Numbered from the stretch's first letter, positions 51,865 to 61,587 are shown. The stretch is DNA of 64,000 nt from Isoptericola luteus (GCF_020297055.1 NZ_JAIXCQ010000011.1:1-64000); one strand, 5' to 3'. The notes: generated by a model not told the origin, from the sequence alone. Translations and numbers: made by a program.

Positions 51865-52201
51865 TCCCGCCGCTCGAACCTGATTTTCTCGTCGTCGATG
51901 TCCACGACTTGATCGTCGACGGTGCGCGCGGTCGAGGGCTGCGGCGGTCCGGGCCGGATCACGCGCTAGCTTTCGGCCTTCGTGCGCGATATGTGGCCGG
52001 CCTGGAAATGCTGGACCAAGGTGACCGCAGCGAAGGTTGCCGCTTCCGCGTCTGCTCCACTCACTCCGAGAGGACCTCCGGGTCATCGGTCCCGTGACGG
52101 TCGAACTCGCTGCGCCACACCATCCCCGTCAGGTGGTGGATCGTGACGCGTGAGTCGTTGCGAATCAGCTTCCCGAGAGTCGCGTCGTCGTCATCGGGGG
52201 C

Positions 52202-52312
52202 GAACGTGCTCTTGCCCGCGGCTTCCACGCCGACGCCTACCAGACGGAGTACAACACCCTCCGCCCGCACGAGGCCATCGCGTGGAACCGGCCCCTGGAC
52301 GCTGCGGCGCAC
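52202..52312 (+). pseudogene. 3' remnant of an integrase-core transposase
   Basis: The plus strand encodes RGFHADAYQTEYNTLRPHEA, then IAWNRPLDAA, the classic C-terminal block (YN-x-x-RPHEAL) of IS3/IS481 transposases. No catalytic core is left. It abuts the end of the DUF4190-like gene. The segment 51865-52201 shows no gene. Confidence 0.65.
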
Positions 52313-52332
52313 CACCCGGACGGCGGCGGGCG

Positions 52333-52782
52333 TCAGATCGACGTGGCGATGCTGTCCACCGACGAGTACGAGGAGATCGCCGCGAAGAATCCGCCGAACA
52401 TCGCGAGCACGATGAACAGCACGTACAGCACCCAGAACGACGTGAAGATGATCGACAGCCACAGCCCCCACCTGCCGAGGGTGTTGGGGTAGCCCACCTT
52501 CTTCGACTCCGACAGGGCCATCGCGGAGACGACGATCCCGGCGGGGGAGATGATGAACGCGAGGATGAAGCCGACGATGCCCATCGTCTTGCCGGGCGGG
52601 TCCGGGGCGTAGCCCGGGTAGCCGTAACCGGGCGCCGGGTACGGACCCTGGGGGTAGCCGGCCTGGGGGTAGCCGGCCTGGGGATAGCCGTGCTGGTCGT
52701 AGCCAGGCTGGGCGTAGCCCTGCGGAGGCTGCTGCGGGTTCTGCTGCGGGGACGGCTCGCCGGCCGGATACGGATCGCTCAC
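52333..52782 (-). CDS. DUF4190-like membrane protein with PQxGY repeats
   Basis: This 149-residue protein has an N-terminal low-complexity region of PQGYAQPGYD / HGYPQAGYPQ-type repeats (about 1-62) and a two-helix DUF4190-like part (GIVGFILAFIISPAGIVVSAMAL and the last IIFTSFWVLYVLFIVLAMF). The stop lies close to the IS remnant, so its natural C-terminus may have been altered. Function is unknown. Confidence 0.72.
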   Translation of the reverse strand: MSDPYPAGEPSPQQNPQQPPQGYAQPGYDQHGYPQAGYPQAGYPQGPYPAPGYGYPGYAPDPPGKTMGIVGFILAFIISPAGIVVSAMALSESKKVGYPNTLGRWGLWLSIIFTSFWVLYVLFIVLAMFGGFFAAISSYSSVDSIATSI

Positions 52783-52825
52783 GGGGACAGTGTCGTGGAT
52801 CGACGGCGTCCGGCGCCAGCACGTG

Positions 52826-53776
52826 TCAGCCGTCGACCGCCCGGGCGTAGCGCACGGACAGGACCCGCAGGTGCTCGACGAGCTCCGGCGGCTCGGCCGC
52901 GTGGAAGTCGAGGCCGAGCATGCCGATCCACACGGCGACCACCTCGACGCTGTCGCCGCCGGTGACGAGCACGCTGCGGCCGTCCGGCAGCGGCTCGACG
53001 GTGCCCACGGCGGGGTTGATCCGCGCCAGCACCTCCTCGGCCGGGGCCTCGACGGTGATGCGGGCGTGCACCGCCCAGCCGGTACGCGCCACCTCCTGCA
53101 CGACGAACGTCGTGAGGTCGCCGGGGAACGGGGCGGGGACGAAGCGCCGCCCGCCCGGGGTGCGTAGCCGCAGCCAGTCGACGCGGTACGGCGTCCACGC
53201 GCCCGTGGCGACGTCGCGTCCCACCAGGAACCACCGGCGCTGCCACGAGACCAGGTGGTACGGCTCGATCTCGGCGGGCTCGTCCGCGTAGAGGCAGCGC
53301 AGGCTCTGGTGGTCGCGGACGGCGTCGGCCACCGCCGCCAGCGTGGCGGAGTCGACGCGCGGGTCCTCGACGTTGGAGCCGGTGTTCTCGGGGCCGGCCG
53401 TGCTGGCGTCGCGGATGGCGGCGAGCCGGCGGCGGAGGCGGTCGGGCATCACCTGCTCCAGCTTGGTCAGCGCCGACTGCCCGGACTCCTCGAATCCCGC
53501 GGTGCCCGTGACGGTGCGCAGGCCCACGGCCACGGCGACGGCCTCGGTGTCGTCGAGCAGCAGCGGGGGCAGGCGGGCGCCCGCCCCGAGCCGGTACCGC
53601 CCGCCCGGGCCCCGGACGGCATGGACGGGATAGCCCAGCTCACGCAGCCGTGCCACGTCGTTGCGGACGGTGCGGTCGGTGACGTCGAGGCGTTCGGCAA
53701 GCTCGGCTCCCGACCAGTCCGGCCGTGACTGGAGGAGGCCGAGCAGCGTCAGCATGCGCGCCGAGGTGGAGCCCAT
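52826..53776 (-). CDS. HTH-WYL transcriptional regulator
   Basis: This 316-residue protein has an N-terminal HTH_11 (about 5-60: MLTLLGLLQSRPDWSGAELAERLDV, split) and a WYL region (about 145-220; YHLVSWQRRWFLVGRDV with the W-Y-L-type core). Such regulators sense nucleotides or other ligands. It faces the divergent epoxide hydrolase, 132 bp apart, and probably controls it. Confidence 0.84.
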   Translation of the reverse strand: MGSTSARMLTLLGLLQSRPDWSGAELAERLDVTDRTVRNDVARLRELGYPVHAVRGPGGRYRLGAGARLPPLLLDDTEAVAVAVGLRTVTGTAGFEESGQSALTKLEQVMPDRLRRRLAAIRDASTAGPENTGSNVEDPRVDSATLAAVADAVRDHQSLRCLYADEPAEIEPYHLVSWQRRWFLVGRDVATGAWTPYRVDWLRLRTPGGRRFVPAPFPGDLTTFVVQEVARTGWAVHARITVEAPAEEVLARINPAVGTVEPLPDGRSVLVTGGDSVEVVAVWIGMLGLDFHAAEPPELVEHLRVLSVRYARAVDG

Positions 53777-53825
53777 CGCGACCTCCGGAAGTTCGTCGAG
53801 AAGTGGTCGAACCCTCCCAGAATAA

Positions 53826-53842
53826 AGGAAGGAACCTTTCCT
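53826..53842. promoter_or_regulatory. Imperfect dyad between the WYL regulator and epoxide hydrolase
   Basis: aggaaggaacctttcct contains AAGG-aa-CCTT as a central dyad with AGGAA/TTCCT outer parts. It is AT-richer than its surroundings and lies between the divergent starts, where a WYL operator would be. Confidence 0.35.
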
Positions 53843-53908
53843 GAACCGTCACTACGGTGGTCTCAGGAGCTGGGGCGAGGGCCCGGCTCACGACACCGGG
53901 AGAACGCC

Positions 53909-55045
53909 ATGACCACCACCACCGCCGGTCAGGCCGGCATCGAGCTCCGCCCGTTCACCGCGGCGGCCCCGCAGGCCGACCTGGACGACCTGCGGCAGCG
54001 GCTCGAGCGGACCCGCTTCGCCCCGGCAGCCCCCGGCGACTCGTGGGACTACGGCACGCCGGAGTCCTACCTGCGCGACATGGTCGAGCGGTGGAAGGGC
54101 TTCGACTGGCGCGCCGTCGAGGCCCGGCTCAACGCCTTCCCGCAGTTCACCACCGAGATCGACGGGCAGACGGTCCACCTCCTGCACGTGCGTTCCGCGC
54201 ACGCGGACGCGACGCCGTTGCTGCTGGCGCACACCTACCCCGGCTCCGTGCTCGACTTCCTCGACATGATCGACCCGCTGGTCGACCCGGTCGCGCACGG
54301 TGGCCGCGCCGAGGACGCCTTCGACGTCGTCGTCCCGTCGATGCCGGGCTTCGGCTTCTCGACCCCGCTGGTCGGGGAGTGGACGATGGCGCGGGTCGCG
54401 CAGACCTACGACACCCTGATGCGGGGGCTCGGCTACGAGTCCTACGGCATCCACGGCAGCGACGGCGGGGCGATGGTCGCGCGCGAGCTCGCCGTGCTCG
54501 ACCCCGAGGGCTTCCTCGGCGCGCACGTGCTGCACCTGTTCTCCTTCCCGTCCGGCGCGCCGGGGGAGATGGACGGGTTCGGCGAGAAGGAGTACGCGGC
54601 GCTCGCCCACGCGCAGTGGTTCCAGTCGGTGGGCGCGTACAACGTGATGAACGCGTCGCGGCCGCAGACCGTCGCGGCCGGGCTGGCGGACTCGCCCGTG
54701 GCGACCCTGGCCTACTCCGAGCTCTTCGAGAGCTTCGGCAACGGCACGTCGCTGGTGCGCCCGGAGCAGGTGCTGGCGCAGGCCACGCTCTACTGGCTGA
54801 CCAACACCTACGCCACGGCCGCGCGCTACCACTACGCGGAGCAGCGCTCCGGTGCCGAGCCCGTCGTCAGCCAGGGGCGGATCGGCGTCGCGGTCTTCAA
54901 GGACGACTTCCAGACCATCCGCAGCCTCGCCGAGCGGGACAACGCGCGCATCGAGCACTGGTCCGAGCTTCCCCGCGGCGGGCACTTCGCCGCGATGGAG
55001 GTGCCGGACGACGTCGTCGCCGACCTGCGGGTGTTCTTCGGCTGA
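53909..55045 (+). CDS. Epoxide hydrolase (alpha/beta-hydrolase with EHN domain)
   Basis: This 378-residue enzyme has the epoxide-hydrolase N-terminal (EHN) region (ELRPFTAAAPQADLDDLRQRL) and an alpha/beta-hydrolase core. The nucleophile is D185 in IHGSDGGAMV and the histidine is in RGGHFAAME near residue 362. It would hydrolyse epoxides to diols. The ATG at 53909 follows a short AGAACGCC. It has no signal peptide. Confidence 0.85.
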   Translation: MTTTTAGQAGIELRPFTAAAPQADLDDLRQRLERTRFAPAAPGDSWDYGTPESYLRDMVERWKGFDWRAVEARLNAFPQFTTEIDGQTVHLLHVRSAHADATPLLLAHTYPGSVLDFLDMIDPLVDPVAHGGRAEDAFDVVVPSMPGFGFSTPLVGEWTMARVAQTYDTLMRGLGYESYGIHGSDGGAMVARELAVLDPEGFLGAHVLHLFSFPSGAPGEMDGFGEKEYAALAHAQWFQSVGAYNVMNASRPQTVAAGLADSPVATLAYSELFESFGNGTSLVRPEQVLAQATLYWLTNTYATAARYHYAEQRSGAEPVVSQGRIGVAVFKDDFQTIRSLAERDNARIEHWSELPRGGHFAAMEVPDDVVADLRVFFG

Positions 55046-55057
55046 CGAGCCGGCGCA

Positions 55058-55528
55058 TCATCCGAGCGGCACGGGCACCCGGCGGTCGGTGCCCGTGCCG
55101 CGCTCCGGATCACGGCCCCGCACCAGGACCTCCCACCGATCGACCTCCAGGAGGTACAGGCGGAGGTCGGACCCGCCGGCCAGCTCCTCAGGCGTGAACG
55201 ACACCCCGTCGCGGGTGTCGGCGTACGCCGCGGCGCAGCGGGTCCCGAGCTCGTCGTCGGGCACGCGCCGTGCCCGGCCCGTGAGGTACACGGCCTCCGC
55301 GGACCCGACCCGGACGGTGGAGTCGAAGACGACGCCCTCGACGCGCGGCTCGCGCTCGACGTTCCGGGAGTGGTGCGCGGCGGGGGACGACACCCAGTAG
55401 ACGTGGTGACCGTCCCGAGTGAAGAACACCGGCGAGACGCGGGGGGCGCCGTCCGGGTCGATCGTCGCGAGCGCGACGTAGCGGACGGTGGCCAGGACGC
55501 GTGCGGCGTCCGAGGTGAGGTCGGTCAT
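55058..55528 (-). CDS. Pyridoxamine 5'-phosphate oxidase-fold (FMN/F420-binding) protein
   Basis: This 156-residue protein has the split-barrel pattern (VRYVALATIDPDGAPRVSPVFF then VYWVSSPAAHHSRN, both split here). Small actinobacterial proteins of this type bind FMN or F420 and act as reductases. It faces the epoxide hydrolase gene with a 12-bp gap between stops. ATG at 55561 would add 11 residues. Confidence 0.75.
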   Translation of the reverse strand: MTDLTSDAARVLATVRYVALATIDPDGAPRVSPVFFTRDGHHVYWVSSPAAHHSRNVEREPRVEGVVFDSTVRVGSAEAVYLTGRARRVPDDELGTRCAAAYADTRDGVSFTPEELAGGSDLRLYLLEVDRWEVLVRGRDPERGTGTDRRVPVPLG

Positions 55529-55605
55529 GGTCGGCGGACCCGGCGTCGGCCGCGAACTCATCGGACGGTGGACCCGTCGGCGGGACCTCGTGATGGAATC
55601 GACGG

Positions 55606-56454
55606 GTGTTCACGCGATCCCGCACCCGCTTCGACCTCGTCCCCCGTCGCGTGCGCGTGCACGCCGTCACCGAGCTGACCGGCTCGATGCGTCGCACGAC
55701 GTTCCGTGACGTCGACGGAGCCGACCCCGGCGCGCCGACGTCGCTGGCCGCGCTCCGGGCCCCTGGCCCGGAGGACCACGTCAAGGTCTTCCTCCCGGAC
55801 CCGGCCACCGGCGAGCTGCACGCCCCGACGACCGCCCCTGACGGCGGGCTGCAGCGGCCCACCGGCGTCGTCTCCATCTCGCGGGACTACACGGTGCGTG
55901 CCACGCGCACGGTGGACGGCGTGGCCGAGCTCGACGTCGACTGGGTGCTGCATGGCGACGAGGGCCCGGCCTCCGCGTGGGCGGCGCGCGCCGCCGTGGG
56001 CGACGAGGTGGTGCTCGCCGGGCCGCGCGGCAGCGTGGGGGTGCCCGACGGCGTCGCCCGGCTCACGCTCGTCGGCGACGAGACGGGTCTGCCGGCCCTC
56101 GCGCGGTGGGTCCGGTCGACGGGGCCGCAGGTGCCGGTGACGGCCGTCGTCGAGATCGGCGACGACGTCGACGAGGAGTTCGTCGAGGCCGAGCTGGGGC
56201 GCGCGGAGGTCGAGATCCTCTACCGCACCGACGGCCCGGGGCAGCTCGAGACCGCGGTGCGCTCGCTCGGCGGACTGGAGGACGGCGAGTTCCTCGTGGC
56301 GCTCGGCGAGGCGGGCGAGCTGGTGCCGGTGCGTCGCTACCTGCGCCGGGAGCTCGGCCTGCCCGCCGAGCGGCTGTCCCTCGCCGGGTACTGGCGCCGG
56401 GGCACGGTCAACCTGGACCACCACCTGCCGCTGGACCCGAGCGACCCGGACTGA
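55606..56454 (+). CDS. Siderophore-interacting protein (FAD-dependent ferric reductase type)
   Basis: This 282-residue protein has the FAD-binding block SRDYTVRATR, the NAD(P)H-binding fold (LTLVGDETGLPALARW) and the C-terminal SIP motif GYWRRGTVN. ViuB-type proteins reduce ferric siderophores in the cytoplasm. The GTG at 55606 starts VFTRSRTRF. It stands alone with no siderophore genes next to it. Confidence 0.86.
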   Translation: MFTRSRTRFDLVPRRVRVHAVTELTGSMRRTTFRDVDGADPGAPTSLAALRAPGPEDHVKVFLPDPATGELHAPTTAPDGGLQRPTGVVSISRDYTVRATRTVDGVAELDVDWVLHGDEGPASAWAARAAVGDEVVLAGPRGSVGVPDGVARLTLVGDETGLPALARWVRSTGPQVPVTAVVEIGDDVDEEFVEAELGRAEVEILYRTDGPGQLETAVRSLGGLEDGEFLVALGEAGELVPVRRYLRRELGLPAERLSLAGYWRRGTVNLDHHLPLDPSDPD

Positions 56455-56503
56455 CGGGAGGTGCCCCGCCCGCCGGGGCCGCGGTGAATGGCAGCGGGCC
56501 CGG

Positions 56504-56977
56504 TCAGCCGGCGGCGCGGTCGGTCTCGCCGCGCAGGGTGTCGATCTGCTCCTGCAGCCCGCCGAGCAGCCGCGCCACGTCGTCGGCCCCGGCGTCCGCG
56601 GCCTCCTGCGTCACGTGCCTGACCTCGGCCGACGCGGCCTCGAGCGCCACCTGGGCGTCCTGGAGCGCGACGACGGCGCCGTCCTTCGAGTCCTGGGCGC
56701 GCTGGAGCGCGTCCCGGGCCTCCTCCGTGGCGGCGGTGGCGGACGCCACGGCGTTCGTGACGTCGCCGGCCAGCGCGGCGGGGAGGTCGGACGCCTGCTG
56801 CTCCAGGCGCTGGAGGTCGTCCTCGATGGCCTGCGCCTGGTTCTGGGCATCGGCGATGAAGCGTTCGACGTCGGCGGGGGCGGAACACGCGCCGAGCATC
56901 ATCGCGAGGGCGAGCAGGCTCGCGGCGGCAAGACGGGTGGTCGTCTTGCCCTTCGTCGATGTCGGCGCTGACGTCAT
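56504..56977 (-). CDS. Helical lipoprotein of unknown function
   Basis: This is a 157-residue predicted lipoprotein with lipobox LGAC (C31). The mature part is one long coiled-coil-like helix (DAQNQAQAIEDDLQRLEQQ, then repeated A/E/D/Q heptads) without a recognisable domain. It is convergent with the siderophore-interacting gene, 49 bp apart. Confidence 0.75.
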   Translation of the reverse strand: MTSAPTSTKGKTTTRLAAASLLALAMMLGACSAPADVERFIADAQNQAQAIEDDLQRLEQQASDLPAALAGDVTNAVASATAATEEARDALQRAQDSKDGAVVALQDAQVALEAASAEVRHVTQEAADAGADDVARLLGGLQEQIDTLRGETDRAAG

Positions 56978-57116
56978 GGACCGATTCTGCCCTGAGACGC
57001 CGCCGGTGCAGGGGTTCGAATCCACAGAAGGTGTGGAGATCTTGGACACGCTCGGCCGGGTCGGGACAGTGCTGGAAGGATTCGGGCAGCGAAGGGCCGC
57101 GACCGAGGGAGTGGCG

Positions 57117-58817
57117 ATGACCGACGGGATCCGGGCCGACGGTGGCCGCGTCGCCGGCCTGGCCGCCCTCCTGCGGCACGGCGCGAGCACCTGGACCCAA
57201 CGGGCGGACGCCACCGCGCTGACCGGTCTGGGACCGGGGGTCGCCGACGCCGCCACGCAGGCCGCGGCCACCTGGCGCGCCGAGCTCACCGTCGGCGGCG
57301 ACGCCGTCCGCGACCTCGCCCGCTCCCTGGACGACGGGCTCGCCACCCTGCGGCAGACGGACGACGACGCCGTCCGCCGGGCCGGGCAGGTGCGGCACAC
57401 CTCCTTCGCCGCCCCGACGCCGTCCGGCGTCGGCGTGCGGACGCAGGGCGCCCAGGCCGCCGCCCGCCGCTGGGGCGGCGACGTCCTCACCGCGCCCGAG
57501 GGAGCGCCCGACGACGTCCGCGCGGGCGCAGGCGAGTACGAGACCACGGCGGACCTCCTGGACGAGCGGGCGGACACGCTGACCGCGACGGCCCACGAGG
57601 TCACCGACGCCGACGCCGAGGCCGGGACGGCGGCGGCGCAGGGCGCGCTGGCACTCGCCGACCTGGCCCGCCTCGAGGCAGGCGGCTGCCGGATCATCGC
57701 CGCCGGGCTGCGCGCCTACGCGACCGCGCTCGACGGCGCGCAGAAGGACCACGCCGCGACGTCCGGGGCTGCTGCCGGCGCGGAGGACGCCCTGCGTCTC
57801 GCCCTCGGCGACGCCGCCGGGCACGCCCGGCTCGCGGGTTTCGCCCCGACCGGCACGGTCACCGCGCTCGACGCGGCGGCGGCGCTCGCGGCCGGTGTCG
57901 GCGACCCGGACAAGGCCGTCGTGTCCGCGGCCGAGTGGGCGGCGTACCTCGCGGTCCGCGACGACCTCTCCGACGCGGAGCTGGCCCGGTTCGACGCCGT
58001 GCTGGCGGACGCCCGGACCCCCGAGGAGCGGCAGGCGGTGATCGCCGCCCTCGCCACGGGGGCCGGACTGCCGCTCGCGCTCGCGCTCGCCCGGCGGCTC
58101 CGGCAGATGACGCCTGCCGAGGTGCGCGCCGTCGCGTCGCTCGGCCTCGCCGACGTGGGTGCGGGCGTCTCCGGGGTGGCGCTCGGGACGCCCGACGGCA
58201 CCGACCTGATCCAGTTCACCGGCACCACCTGTGGTTCCGCGTCCCTGCTCCTGCTGGCCGCGCAGCGCGACCCGTACCTGGCGCTGTTCCTCGCGACCGG
58301 CGAGACCGTGGACGGCCACGTGCCCGACTACCTCGCCGACATCCCGCGGATCGACCGCCTCGCGGGCGCCGGGCTCACCACGGGCGAACGGCTGCGACAC
58401 GTGCAGGAACAGGTGCGCGTCCAGACCAACAGGTTCACGTTCTGGCCGGGTCGCTGGCTCGGGTCCGCGCCCTGGGGCTACGGCGACGAGGTGAGCAGGA
58501 TCCTCGGCGGGCAGGACGTCGACATGTCGTACAGCCTGCTGAGGCCGAAGGGCGGCGCGCGCGACCTGGTCGCGCGCGCCGTCGCCTCCGTGGACGCCGG
58601 GACGCCCGTGCCGTTCCTCGTGGGTCCGAGCGGTACCGACGTGCCGCGCCACTACGTGCTGCTCGTTGGGCACTCGGACGGTGAGCTGCAGTTCTACGAG
58701 CCCGGCAGCGGCGAGGTGCGCAGCGTGTCCGTCCAGGACGCCGTCGCGGGGACCGGCCCCGTCGGGGCGTTCGGCAACTGGCACGCCATCTACGGGGCGG
58801 CGGTCCCGGAGGGCTGA
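57117..58817 (+). CDS. Predicted cysteine-peptidase-like protein with WXG-type helical front half
   Basis: This is a 566-residue protein without signal peptide. Residues 1-230 are long helices of WXG100/LXG type (Ala/Asp-rich, heptad spacing). Residues 250-345 are a further helical region. Residues 360-566 have an arrangement of a papain/C39-like peptidase: C372 in GTTCGSASLLLLAAQ, H512 in VPRHYVLLVGH and an acidic turn FYEPGSGE, then GNWHAIYG. The front half suggests type VII export, so it may be a secreted effector. No neighbouring gene is an obvious immunity protein. The peptidase reading is mine and not proven. Confidence 0.62.
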   Translation: MTDGIRADGGRVAGLAALLRHGASTWTQRADATALTGLGPGVADAATQAAATWRAELTVGGDAVRDLARSLDDGLATLRQTDDDAVRRAGQVRHTSFAAPTPSGVGVRTQGAQAAARRWGGDVLTAPEGAPDDVRAGAGEYETTADLLDERADTLTATAHEVTDADAEAGTAAAQGALALADLARLEAGGCRIIAAGLRAYATALDGAQKDHAATSGAAAGAEDALRLALGDAAGHARLAGFAPTGTVTALDAAAALAAGVGDPDKAVVSAAEWAAYLAVRDDLSDAELARFDAVLADARTPEERQAVIAALATGAGLPLALALARRLRQMTPAEVRAVASLGLADVGAGVSGVALGTPDGTDLIQFTGTTCGSASLLLLAAQRDPYLALFLATGETVDGHVPDYLADIPRIDRLAGAGLTTGERLRHVQEQVRVQTNRFTFWPGRWLGSAPWGYGDEVSRILGGQDVDMSYSLLRPKGGARDLVARAVASVDAGTPVPFLVGPSGTDVPRHYVLLVGHSDGELQFYEPGSGEVRSVSVQDAVAGTGPVGAFGNWHAIYGAAVPEG

Positions 58818-58923
58818 GCTGCCCGGGCCGTCGCGACCAGGAGGGTCGACGTCGCGCGGTGCGCGCGAGGGCGGCGGGACCTCAGGGCCAGCGGGGTTGG
58901 CGGAGCGCCCTCGCCAGCACCGG

Positions 58924-59685
58924 TCAGCCGCGAGCGCCCAGGCGCCGGCTGACCTCGGCGGCGGCCCGCCCGGCGGCCGCGGCCAGCTCCGCGCGGCGGG
59001 CGTCGTCGACGTCGTCGGACCAGAACGTCAGGGCGACGCCCGCGACCGGGTAGCCCGTGTGGTCGAGGGCGGCGTGCGCGACGGACGCCAGGCCGGGCGT
59101 CACCTCGCCGTCCTCGGTGGCGTGGCCGCGGCGCCGGACGTCACGGAGCACCTCGCGCAGGTCACGCAGCGTGCGCGGTCCGACGCCGGTCCGGTCGGCC
59201 AGGGCGACGGCGCTGGGGAACAGCGCCCGCACCTGCGCGGCGGGCAGCAGGGCGAGGACGGCGCGGCCGCTGGCGGTGAGGTGGCCCGGCAGCCGCACGT
59301 CGACGTCGGTGACGAGCGACGGCCGGTGCGGGGCGCGCTGCTCCACCAGGTAGAGCACCTCGCGCCCGTGCAGGACGGCGAGGTGCGCGCTCTCGCCCGT
59401 CGTCTCGACCAGGCGCGCGACGACCGGGCGCGCGAGGCGGGCGAGCGGCGCCTGGCGGGTGTACGCCGACCCGAGGGAGAGCGAGGCCACGCCCAGGCCG
59501 TAGCGGTGCTCCTCCGGCAGGTGCGTCACGAACCCCTCGTCGACCAGCACCGACAGCAGGTGGTAGACGGTGGAGCGCGGCAGCCCCAGGTGCTGGGCCA
59601 CGGCCGCCGCCGGGGACGGCCCGGGCTGCGCCGCCAGGTAGGTGAGCACCCGCAGCGTGCTGCGCGCCGCCGGCACGTCCGCCAT
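58924..59685 (-). CDS. IclR-family regulator of histidine utilisation
   Basis: This 253-residue regulator has an N-terminal HTH_IclR (about 10-65: LRVLTYLAAQPGPSPAAAVAQHLGLPRSTVYHLL, split) and a C-terminal effector-binding domain (about 80-245). The ATG at 59685 is preceded by GGGAGGG. It is divergent from hutH (152 bp between starts), the usual position for its control. Confidence 0.85.
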   Translation of the reverse strand: MADVPAARSTLRVLTYLAAQPGPSPAAAVAQHLGLPRSTVYHLLSVLVDEGFVTHLPEEHRYGLGVASLSLGSAYTRQAPLARLARPVVARLVETTGESAHLAVLHGREVLYLVEQRAPHRPSLVTDVDVRLPGHLTASGRAVLALLPAAQVRALFPSAVALADRTGVGPRTLRDLREVLRDVRRRGHATEDGEVTPGLASVAHAALDHTGYPVAGVALTFWSDDVDDARRAELAAAAGRAAAEVSRRLGARG

Positions 59686-59837
59686 CGTCCCTCCCTTCGC
59701 GCGAGGTCGGGCCCCGCGTGCCGCCGGGGCCGCCGGGCCGCGGACACGAGGCACGGCCGCCGCGCGTGTCTGGGATACCAGACTGAACTTCCCGCCGGCC
59801 GGTGTCCAGCCGCCCAGCGGCGGTGTGTGCTGGCCGC

Positions 59838-61571
59838 ATGACCGTCACCACCCCCTCGGCGGCCCCCGGCGCCGTCGCCGACGTGGAGCTCACCGGCGAG
59901 CCCCTCACCGTCGACGACGTCGTCGCCGTCGCCCGCCACGGTGCCCCCGTCCGCATCGCCGACCGTGCGCTCGAGGCGATGGCCGCCAGCCGCGCCGTCG
60001 TCGACGACCTCGCAAACGACGACCGTCCGCACTACGGCGTCTCCACCGGCTTCGGCGCGCTGGCCCGGACGCACATCCCTCCCGAGAAGCGGGCGCAGCT
60101 CCAGGTCGGCCTCGTGCGCTCGCACGCCGCGGGCTCCGGCCCGGAGGTGGAGCGCGAGGTGGTGCGCGCCCTGCAGCTGCTGCGGCTGGCCACGCTCGCC
60201 ACCGGGCGCACCGGCGCGCGGCCGGTCGTCGCCGAGACGTACGCGGCGATGCTGAACGCGCGGCTCACTCCCGTCGTGCACGAGTACGGCTCGCTCGGCT
60301 GCTCGGGCGACCTCGCGCCGCTGGCGCACGTCGCGCTCGCCGCGCTCGGCGAGGGGCCGGTCCGCGACGACGACGGCGTCCTCCGCGACGCCGACGAGGC
60401 GCTCGCGGCCGCGGGGATCGCCCCGCTGGAGCTGCGCGAGAAGGAGGGCCTGGCCCTCATCAACGGCACCGACGGCATGCTCGGCATGCTGTGCCTGGCC
60501 CTGGCGGACCTGCGCTCCCTGCTCACGACGGCGGACGTCGCCGCGGCCTCCAGCGTGGAGGCGCTCCTCGGCTCGGACGCGCCGTTCGCCGCGGACCTGG
60601 TCGGCATGCGTCCCCACCCCGGCCAGGCGGCGTCGGCCGCGAACCTCCGGGCGCTCCTCGCGGGGTCGCCCGTCGTGGCGAGCCACCGCCGGCTCGACGC
60701 CGACGGCCGCCCCGAGTGCACCCGCGTCCAGGACGCGTACTCGCTGCGCTGCGCCCCGCAGGTGCACGGCGCGGCGCGGGACACGCTGGACCACGCGGCG
60801 TCCGTCGCCGGCCGCGAGCTCGCCGCCGCCATCGACAACCCCGTGGTCACGGTGGACGGCCGCGTCGAGTCGAACGGCAACTTCCACGGCGCCCCCGTCG
60901 CCTACGTGCTGGACTTCCTCGCCGTCGCCGTGGCCGACGTCGCCGCGATGAGCGAGCGTCGCACCGACCGGTTCCTCGACGTGGCGCGCAACGAGGGGCT
61001 GCCGCCGTTCCTCGCCGACGACCCGGGCGTCGACTCCGGGCTGATGATCGCGCAGTACACCGCCGCGGGGATCGTGAGCGAGCTCAAGCGGCTCGCCGCG
61101 CCCGCGAGCGTCGACTCCATCCCGTCGTCGGCCATGCAGGAGGACCACGTGTCCATGGGCTGGGCCGCTGCCCGCAAGCTGCGCCGCGGCGTCGACGGGC
61201 TGGGCCGGGTGCTCGCCATCGAGCTCATGACCGCCGCACGCGCCCTCGACCTCCGCCTCGCTGACCTGTCGGGGCGAGAGTTGTCAGGACGTGGTGCACG
61301 CATCGATGCACGTGAGCCTGACAACTCCACGGGGCGAGAGTTGTCAGGACGTGGTGCACGTCGTGATGCACGTGAGCCTGACAGCTCCGCGGGCTCGCCA
61401 GGGTGGCGGGCCGCCGAGGGCACCGGGGCCGTCCACGCGCTGCTGCGCACCGCCGTCGAGGGGCCCGGACCGGACCGCTTCCTCGCACCCGAGATCGAGG
61501 CCGCGACCCGGCTGGTGGCGGACGGCGCGGTCGTCGCGGCCGCGGCCGCCGCCGTCGGACCGCTGAGCTGA
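59838..61571 (+). CDS. hutH: Histidine ammonia-lyase with an in-frame palindromic insertion
   Basis: This 577-residue enzyme converts histidine to urocanate and ammonia. The MIO-forming triplet reads C-S-G ([14 protein letters not shown]) rather than A-S-G, a known variant in actinobacterial enzymes as I recall. [31 protein letters not shown] and [12 protein letters not shown] are intact. The usual length is about 510. The excess is explained largely by two 20-residue units (SGRGAR.DAREPD) at residues about 478-517, encoded by the tandem repeats 61271-61390, and a following Gly/Ala stretch. The catalytic core lies ahead of the insertion and the C-terminal helices ([15 protein letters not shown]) resume after it. 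Confidence 0.88.
   Translation: MTVTTPSAAPGAVADVELTGEPLTVDDVVAVARHGAPVRIADRALEAMAASRAVVDDLANDDRPHYGVSTGFGALARTHIPPEKRAQLQVGLVRSHAAGSGPEVEREVVRALQLLRLATLATGRTGARPVVAETYAAMLNARLTPVVHEYGSLGCSGDLAPLAHVALAALGEGPVRDDDGVLRDADEALAAAGIAPLELREKEGLALINGTDGMLGMLCLALADLRSLLTTADVAAASSVEALLGSDAPFAADLVGMRPHPGQAASAANLRALLAGSPVVASHRRLDADGRPECTRVQDAYSLRCAPQVHGAARDTLDHAASVAGRELAAAIDNPVVTVDGRVESNGNFHGAPVAYVLDFLAVAVADVAAMSERRTDRFLDVARNEGLPPFLADDPGVDSGLMIAQYTAAGIVSELKRLAAPASVDSIPSSAMQEDHVSMGWAAARKLRRGVDGLGRVLAIELMTAARALDLRLADLSGRELSGRGARIDAREPDNSTGRELSGRGARRDAREPDSSAGSPGWRAAEGTGAVHALLRTAVEGPGPDRFLAPEIEAATRLVADGAVVAAAAAAVGPLS
61271..61390 (+). repeat. Two tandem 60-bp palindromic units inside hutH
   Basis: Units 61271-61330 and 61331-61390 both begin ggggcgagagttgtcaggac and differ in only a few bases. 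Each has inverted arms GAGTTGTCAGG and CCTGACAACTC (unit 1: 61278-61288 / 61317-61327; unit 2: 61338-61348 / 61377-61387, one G-T pair). Inner gtgca/tgcac halves strengthen the stem. Each unit is 60 bp, a multiple of three, so the reading frame is kept. Confidence 0.88.
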
Positions 61572-61587
61572 ACCGAAGGAGACACCG

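Noticed and set aside
52620-52700. Tandem 'taGCCGGCCTGGGGG'-type repeats
   Set aside because: They encode the PQAGYPQAGY low-complexity segment of the DUF4190-like protein and need no separate explanation.
61271-61390. CRISPR-like appearance of the hutH repeats
   Set aside because: There are only two directly joined copies, no spacers, and no cas genes in the window.
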